Assembly: GCA_003242885.1 (NCBI GenBank) | Contig: QKMZ01000006.1 | Span: 1,481,563-1,545,562 of the forward strand | From: Candidatus Melainabacteria bacterium | GTDB taxonomy: Bacteria > Cyanobacteriota > Vampirovibrionia > Obscuribacterales > Obscuribacteraceae | Direction of reading: 5' to 3' | DNA: 64,000 bases | Shown here: one piece after another, positions 59,988 to 64,000 of the stretch | Layout: every line of letters begins with the position of its first letter | Position numbering within the stretch: position 1 is the stretch's first letter | Made by a program: the position numbers and the translations under genes | The notes under the pieces: generated by a model | Databases searched by the model: none | What the model saw: the letters and a program-made list of their open reading frames with translations, nothing else | Told to the model about the DNA's origin: nothing

Positions 59988-61856
59988 CTAAGTCAAAATT
60001 GGCAGACGAACCCAAAAACGAGACCCACCACTTTCCGCATCCCGGACACCTATGGTTCCTCCATGCTGGGTCACAATTGATTTACAGATGGCGAGCCCAA
60101 GACCGAAACCAATCTTTCGATCTCTGTCTTTGTCAGCTTGTTTAAACCGTTCGAAAATCACATCTCTTTTGGAAGCGGGCACACCAGGTCCATTATCCTC
60201 GACTTCGATTAGAATCTCTTTTCCCTCTTCTACGACAGAGCGAACTTTGATCTGCCCACCATCAGGAGAGTACTTCATCGCATTAGTGACCAAATTCATA
60301 ATCACCTCAAGCACATAAGACTTATCCATTTTAGTGACACAAGACTTCGTATCGACAGTCAGTTTCAATTGTCGAGCTTCCAATTGAGGCAAAACAACCT
60401 TTTCCACATCATGCACGATATCTGCAATATCAGCGCTTTCCAGAAAGAGTTCTATATTTCCACCGGCAAGTTTTTCCACGCGCAGCAATCGATTGATCAA
60501 ATCCAGCAAAAGAGAAGAACTGCTCAGAGAAAGGCGGAACTTTGACTTTGCCATTTCGGGAATTTCACCGAAAGCGTCAACCAACGCCATTTGCAATACG
60601 CCATTGATCGTCGTGAGAGGCGTGCGCATATCGTGACTGATCATAGAAAAGAAGTCTGACTTCGCTTGACGCAGTTTGAACGCTTCAGTGTCATCAACGA
60701 CTGCAGTCAAATACTTTTTCTGACCACTCGATTCGAAATGAAAAGGCGTGATTGAGACCCGGACAGGAACAATCTCTCGATCGGAAGTTAACGCCTCCAT
60801 CTCAACAGGATTTTCGGTAGCATCACGCAGGAGCATCTGCATGAAATTGGCTTTCATTTCCTTCTTTATCTTGAATGCCTTAACCAAACCAGCTTCATCA
60901 AAATACTCCATGTTGATGCCCAGGAGTTGTTCTGCAAACTTGTTGATAGACTCTACTTTTCCGCCTTCATCAGTAATGAACAAAGCAGATGGCAGAGTAT
61001 CAATTACTGTTTGTAGTTCGTCACGTGACGAGGCAATAGTTTGAAGCATTTCGGACTGCATCGATTTAAAATTATCGATGCTATTTGCCATTTGACGAAA
61101 ACGCTTATCGAGCTCGGTCAATTCATCTTGCGCTCGCAACGGTGGCAATAGAGGTTTGTCATTCGCAAAACGCTCGAAATTCTCTCCCAGAATTTGAACT
61201 TTGCGAACCATGAAATAACCGATGATAAGCGCAAGTGCAAGCACAGACAGACTATTTATGATCAAACCCAATCTATACAGATTTTGCAGTTGCTCTTTCG
61301 AACGCCCCTCTTCGGCAGTGCTCTTCTCGACGGCGGTTCGTGCTTCACTTGAAACATCGTAAAGCGTGTTGAGATAACCAATCATTGTACGCTTCAATCG
61401 TTGATTGCGTTCGAGATCATCAAAGAAAGAGGCGATTTGATTTTGTTCGTCCATAGCAAACTGCGATTCTTTCAACGCAATTTGCCATTGTTCGTGATAT
61501 GCCAATAGCCGTTTGGCAAGTTGTGGATTCCCCAACGAACTGGTCAACATTTCGCTCAGAGGCTGAACATTTGCATCCATCGCTTTGATGAATCGCAGAC
61601 AGTTCTCGCGTTCCTTCTGAATACCGAACATCTTAAATTGCATCAATGATTGAATTGCAAAATATTGATTCGTAATGATGTTATTGGCGCGCACCATCAT
61701 ATCGCGACGCTCTGCCAGCTGATCAATCAACAGCTCGAGCGAGTTAATTCGCTTTTGCATGTCCATATACAAAATGAAATTGACGACAAGCGGCATCGAG
61801 ACCAAAAGCCCCAGCTTATGCATCAAAGTCAATTTGAATTTCGAACCTAGCGCCAT
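59988..61856 (-). CDS. Sensor histidine kinase with PAS domain
   Basis: The 622-residue protein starts at ATG 61856, five bases after the stop of the leucine-rich-repeat gene. It has membrane helices at about 12-30 and 200-222 around a long helical sensor, a HAMP-like linker, a PAS domain (about 290-395, LPSALFITDEGGKVESINKFA), then His408 in MISHDMRTPLTT, N box NLVTNAMKYSPDGG, G1 DNGPGV, F box IFERFKQ and G2 GFGLGLAI. All core motifs are intact. It is the third gene of an RR-LRR-HK unit and resembles the kinase at 32799-34367 in its sensor design. Confidence 0.95.
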   Translation of the reverse strand: MALGSKFKLTLMHKLGLLVSMPLVVNFILYMDMQKRINSLELLIDQLAERRDMMVRANNIITNQYFAIQSLMQFKMFGIQKERENCLRFIKAMDANVQPLSEMLTSSLGNPQLAKRLLAYHEQWQIALKESQFAMDEQNQIASFFDDLERNQRLKRTMIGYLNTLYDVSSEARTAVEKSTAEEGRSKEQLQNLYRLGLIINSLSVLALALIIGYFMVRKVQILGENFERFANDKPLLPPLRAQDELTELDKRFRQMANSIDNFKSMQSEMLQTIASSRDELQTVIDTLPSALFITDEGGKVESINKFAEQLLGINMEYFDEAGLVKAFKIKKEMKANFMQMLLRDATENPVEMEALTSDREIVPVRVSITPFHFESSGQKKYLTAVVDDTEAFKLRQAKSDFFSMISHDMRTPLTTINGVLQMALVDAFGEIPEMAKSKFRLSLSSSSLLLDLINRLLRVEKLAGGNIELFLESADIADIVHDVEKVVLPQLEARQLKLTVDTKSCVTKMDKSYVLEVIMNLVTNAMKYSPDGGQIKVRSVVEEGKEILIEVEDNGPGVPASKRDVIFERFKQADKDRDRKIGFGLGLAICKSIVTQHGGTIGVRDAESGGSRFWVRLPILT

Positions 61857-61861
61857 GACTT

Positions 61862-62875
61862 CTAAAAGCTCAATGTCCAGCTTCTGCTTTTTCCATGACT
61901 ACTGCCAAGGAATGGATAACTATAGACCATATCTTTGCTGATAAAAAGTACTTTTAAAGCTTTCAGTTTTGCCAACCCTTCTATGCTTTTGCCCTCAAAA
62001 TGACAGTAGCGCACTACTAGATATCGCAGTTTTTTCAGCTTGGCAAGAAGTTTTACGGTGCTCTCGTTCATTGGAGCTTTGCTGATTTCCAAAAACTCAA
62101 TGTTGGAGAGCTTGGATATGTCTTCGAAGTTTTTCTCAGTTAGTTCTTTGCTAGAGATATGCAACTCTGCGATATTTTTTGCTTGGCGTAACTTATTAAT
62201 CACTAAGCCAATGCCGTCTATCCGATTTGCATCCAAACACTTCCAGTGTGGCAACGATGAGAGATTGCACACTGACTTGCCGGTCAGTTTCGTATAAGAA
62301 ATAGCAAGCGTGTCTAGATTTTCGAAACGCGAAATGAAGTCAATATCACTGTCCTTGATGTCACATCCACCGAGATACAGTTTTTTCAAATTCTCGAACT
62401 GCCCTGCTTGACGGAGTATTTCTCTTGCAGTTGTGCGAGTCGGCGACTCTATACCATTCAGATCGAGACCAGTAATTACGTCTGAAGGAAACAGTTTCAG
62501 CAAGCTTGGATTCTTCTTCAAATCTTCGCCAATCACCAGCGTAACTGGATAACCACTTTTGACAAACACAGACTGTGGACGATTCAAGCGCAAAGGGGGC
62601 CCGACGAGTTTATCCTGCAAATTAAATACTTTCAAAACACCCAAATCAAGCTTAGTTCCAAAAATCAAATCAAATCCGCCATGCACCGCCTTAACTGTCA
62701 GAGTATTTCTTATGTGTTGCGCATTATTCTGGGCGCGCAGCTCTGCAGAGCGAGCCTGCGATTCTGTTGATCTGGTTTTCGATTCGACGACTCGAGTTTG
62801 CGCATGCGCTACAAGCCACTGTGCCTGAGCAACAAATACGAGGAGTGCAACAAAATATGGAAGTTTATGGACCAA
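61862..62875 (-). CDS. Exported leucine-rich-repeat protein inside a two-component operon
   Basis: The TTG start overlaps the end of the response-regulator gene by 11 bases, and its stop is followed five bases later by the kinase ATG. The 337-residue product has a signal peptide (LPYFVALLVFVAQAQWLVAHA), a Ser/Arg/Glu-rich helical spacer and, from about 120, six or seven leucine-rich repeats of about 23 residues, such as LKKLYLGGCDIKDSDIDFI and NIEFLEISKAPMNESTVKLL. This is the LxxLxLxxCxIxD pattern of ribonuclease-inhibitor-like LRRs. LRRs bind proteins or glycans; I infer it presents a ligand to, or regulates, the kinase. No enzymatic domain is seen. Confidence 0.8.
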   Translation of the reverse strand: MVHKLPYFVALLVFVAQAQWLVAHAQTRVVESKTRSTESQARSAELRAQNNAQHIRNTLTVKAVHGGFDLIFGTKLDLGVLKVFNLQDKLVGPPLRLNRPQSVFVKSGYPVTLVIGEDLKKNPSLLKLFPSDVITGLDLNGIESPTRTTAREILRQAGQFENLKKLYLGGCDIKDSDIDFISRFENLDTLAISYTKLTGKSVCNLSSLPHWKCLDANRIDGIGLVINKLRQAKNIAELHISSKELTEKNFEDISKLSNIEFLEISKAPMNESTVKLLAKLKKLRYLVVRYCHFEGKSIEGLAKLKALKVLFISKDMVYSYPFLGSSHGKSRSWTLSF

Positions 62876-63551
62876 ATTTATAGCCCACTCCCTTAATTGA
62901 AATAATTACTTCTGAGTCTTCAGCAGAATCAATCTTTGAGCGAAGCCGCATGATTGCAGAACGAACAGCCTGGTTGGATCCGGTTGCATCTGTTTTCCAC
63001 GCCTTATCCAAAATTTCATCTACAGAATAGACACGTGACGGATGGGTCATCAACAAATTCAGGATGCTGTATTCCTGCGAAGTTAATTTGACAGGCTGGC
63101 CATTTACCGACACGGTATTGTTTTCTTTGTCCAGCTGCACGCCGGCAATACTAATCACTGTGCGCGACAGTGTACTTGGTCTGCTCAACAAAGCTCGCAC
63201 GCGCGCCAACATCTCGCGCATCTCGAACGGCTTCGTCAGATAATCATCACCACCCGAATCCAGCCCCGCAACCTTATCATTGATGTCAGAGCGGGCCGTC
63301 AAGAATAAAATTGATGAAACTAGTCCTTGGGCGCGCGCCGCAGCACATAAATCAAGTCCCGACTTACCCGGCAACTCCCAATCCAAAAGGATGAGTCGAA
63401 AATCCTCGCGCGAAAGCAAGTCCAACCCGTCTTCAGCATTTGAAACCGCAGTCACTGTGTAGCCGTGAGACGTCAACGTGTCACACAAGAGGTCGTTAAG
63501 TTCTAAGTTGTCCTCAACGACGAGAACCTTGGCAGTCGCAGAGCTTTCCAT
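62865..63551 (-). CDS. OmpR-family response regulator
   Basis: I take the ATG at 63551 (228 residues); the frame is open to a GTG at 63575. The receiver has VVEDN, Asp in LILLDWELPGKSG (near 52) and Lys in LTKPFEM; the winged helix ends IKGVGYKFGP. It is the first gene of the RR-LRR-HK unit. A likely -10 (TATTAT) lies just before. Confident assignment; regulon unknown. Confidence 0.95.
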   Translation of the reverse strand: MESSATAKVLVVEDNLELNDLLCDTLTSHGYTVTAVSNAEDGLDLLSREDFRLILLDWELPGKSGLDLCAAARAQGLVSSILFLTARSDINDKVAGLDSGGDDYLTKPFEMREMLARVRALLSRPSTLSRTVISIAGVQLDKENNTVSVNGQPVKLTSQEYSILNLLMTHPSRVYSVDEILDKAWKTDATGSNQAVRSAIMRLRSKIDSAEDSEVIISIKGVGYKFGP

Positions 63552-63617
63552 AACAAGAGATTGTACCAATCGCACGAATAATATGAAGAGACGGACGATT
63601 GTTGAGACGAAAAGACA

Positions 63618-64000
63618 TCATCGCTTCTGCGATATTCGCAGGACTTGCGGTGTGTTCATCAACTCTGCAATTCCTGCCATATTTATGAAATGGCACATAG
63701 CGTCCTTTTTTTCACCTTTTTGTGTTTCCACAACATATGTTCCACCGCATCCTTCAACCAAATTTCGGCTGATTTGCGCGCCATTACCGATACGCCAGTA
63801 AGCTTCATTAGGTTGAAGCATTGCCTTCCAGCGAGGCACTCCGTCAGCCTCGGCATCATTTTGCGCGGCTCCAGCCATCGCCATATCGGCAGTCGACCCA
63901 ATCACATGAGTTCTATTTGAAACGCTAGAATAAAGACGACTTTCAGGAACAATCGCACCATCCTGACCGGGCTGTGGCATTATGCGATTAGGAACGTCCG
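63618..64000 (-). CDS. Unknown protein, cut by the window edge
   Basis: The minus-strand frame is open from the right edge to the stop at 63618, so the true start may lie beyond the window; an ATG at 63980 has no ribosome site. The visible 127 residues are polar with Asn/Gly/Ala (AMAGAAQNDAEADGVPRW) and end in IAELMNTPQVLRISQKR. One Cys-Gly motif (VEGCGGTYVVETQKG) suggests a beta-rich domain. Family not recognised. Confidence 0.55.
   Translation of the reverse strand, partial: DVPNRIMPQPGQDGAIVPESRLYSSVSNRTHVIGSTADMAMAGAAQNDAEADGVPRWKAMLQPNEAYWRIGNGAQISRNLVEGCGGTYVVETQKGEKKDAMCHFINMAGIAELMNTPQVLRISQKR

Overview
The window is about 64 kb of ordinary bacterial chromosome at moderate GC. It is densely packed with genes on both strands and has no prophage, insertion sequence, rRNA or CRISPR array that I can see. 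The housekeeping genes (efp-accB-accC facing valS, two tRNAs without encoded CCA), the many TTG/GTG starts with good Shine-Dalgarno sequences, the RRM-type RNA-binding protein, and the many exported or TPR-rich unknown proteins fit a Gram-negative-type bacterium. I suspect the non-photosynthetic Cyanobacteriota (Melainabacteria/Vampirovibrionia, Obscuribacter-like). That placement is inference from gene style and was not tested by any search.

Layout. 1-7.3 kb: an exported Pro/Tyr-rich protein (cut by the window edge), a membrane protein, a TPR protein, a two-gene unit with a DUF202 membrane protein, and an 1118-residue beta-helix protein with a C39-like cysteine peptidase end. 7.3-10.7 kb: a coupled pair, a DUF3142 protein and a large exported unknown. 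11-13.8 kb: an orphan TraG/VirD4-like ATPase with a zinc ribbon. 13.8-18.3 kb: a giant sensor with zinc finger, Ser/Thr kinase, degenerate class III cyclase, AAA ATPase and TPRs. 18.4-19.8 kb: a secreted metalloprotease with TonB-C-like ends. 19.9-25.7 kb: tRNA-CAU, a REP-like repeat cluster, accC/accB/efp and valS. 25.8-31.9 kb: a polytopic membrane protein, Nudix and SRAP proteins, small exported or coiled-coil proteins, and tRNA-Arg(UCG).

32-36 kb: an unknown protein with a histidine kinase, a cytosolic-looking protein with one CxxCH, and an RRM protein. 36.4-41.6 kb: an RraA-like protein, a CHAP/NlpC-like peptidase, a PPC/DUF296 protein, an exported helical protein, a patatin-like lipase and the Tag DNA glycosylase. 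41.7-47.1 kb: a TetR regulator divergent from an RND efflux pair, with a perfect 18-bp palindrome next to the -10 box. 47.3-51.5 kb: two tiny membrane proteins, a PaaN-type aldehyde dehydrogenase, a GlcG/HbpS-like protein, an S4 protein and an exported unknown. 51.7-55.4 kb: a trehalose-phosphate-synthase-like GT20 enzyme divergent from a response regulator/kinase pair. 55.6-59.7 kb: three signal-less proteins with YD-like, EF-hand and LysM modules. 60-63.6 kb: a response regulator, exported leucine-rich-repeat protein and histidine kinase in one overlapping unit, then a gene cut by the right edge.

Themes: three two-component kinases, a Ser/Thr kinase hub, many exported proteins of unknown function, and a set of large proteins without signal peptides that carry extracellular-type modules. 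The best candidates for something undescribed are the RR-LRR-HK operon, the signal-less EF-hand/LysM/YD cluster, the orphan TraG-like ATPase, and short palindromic repeats shared between distant intergenic regions.
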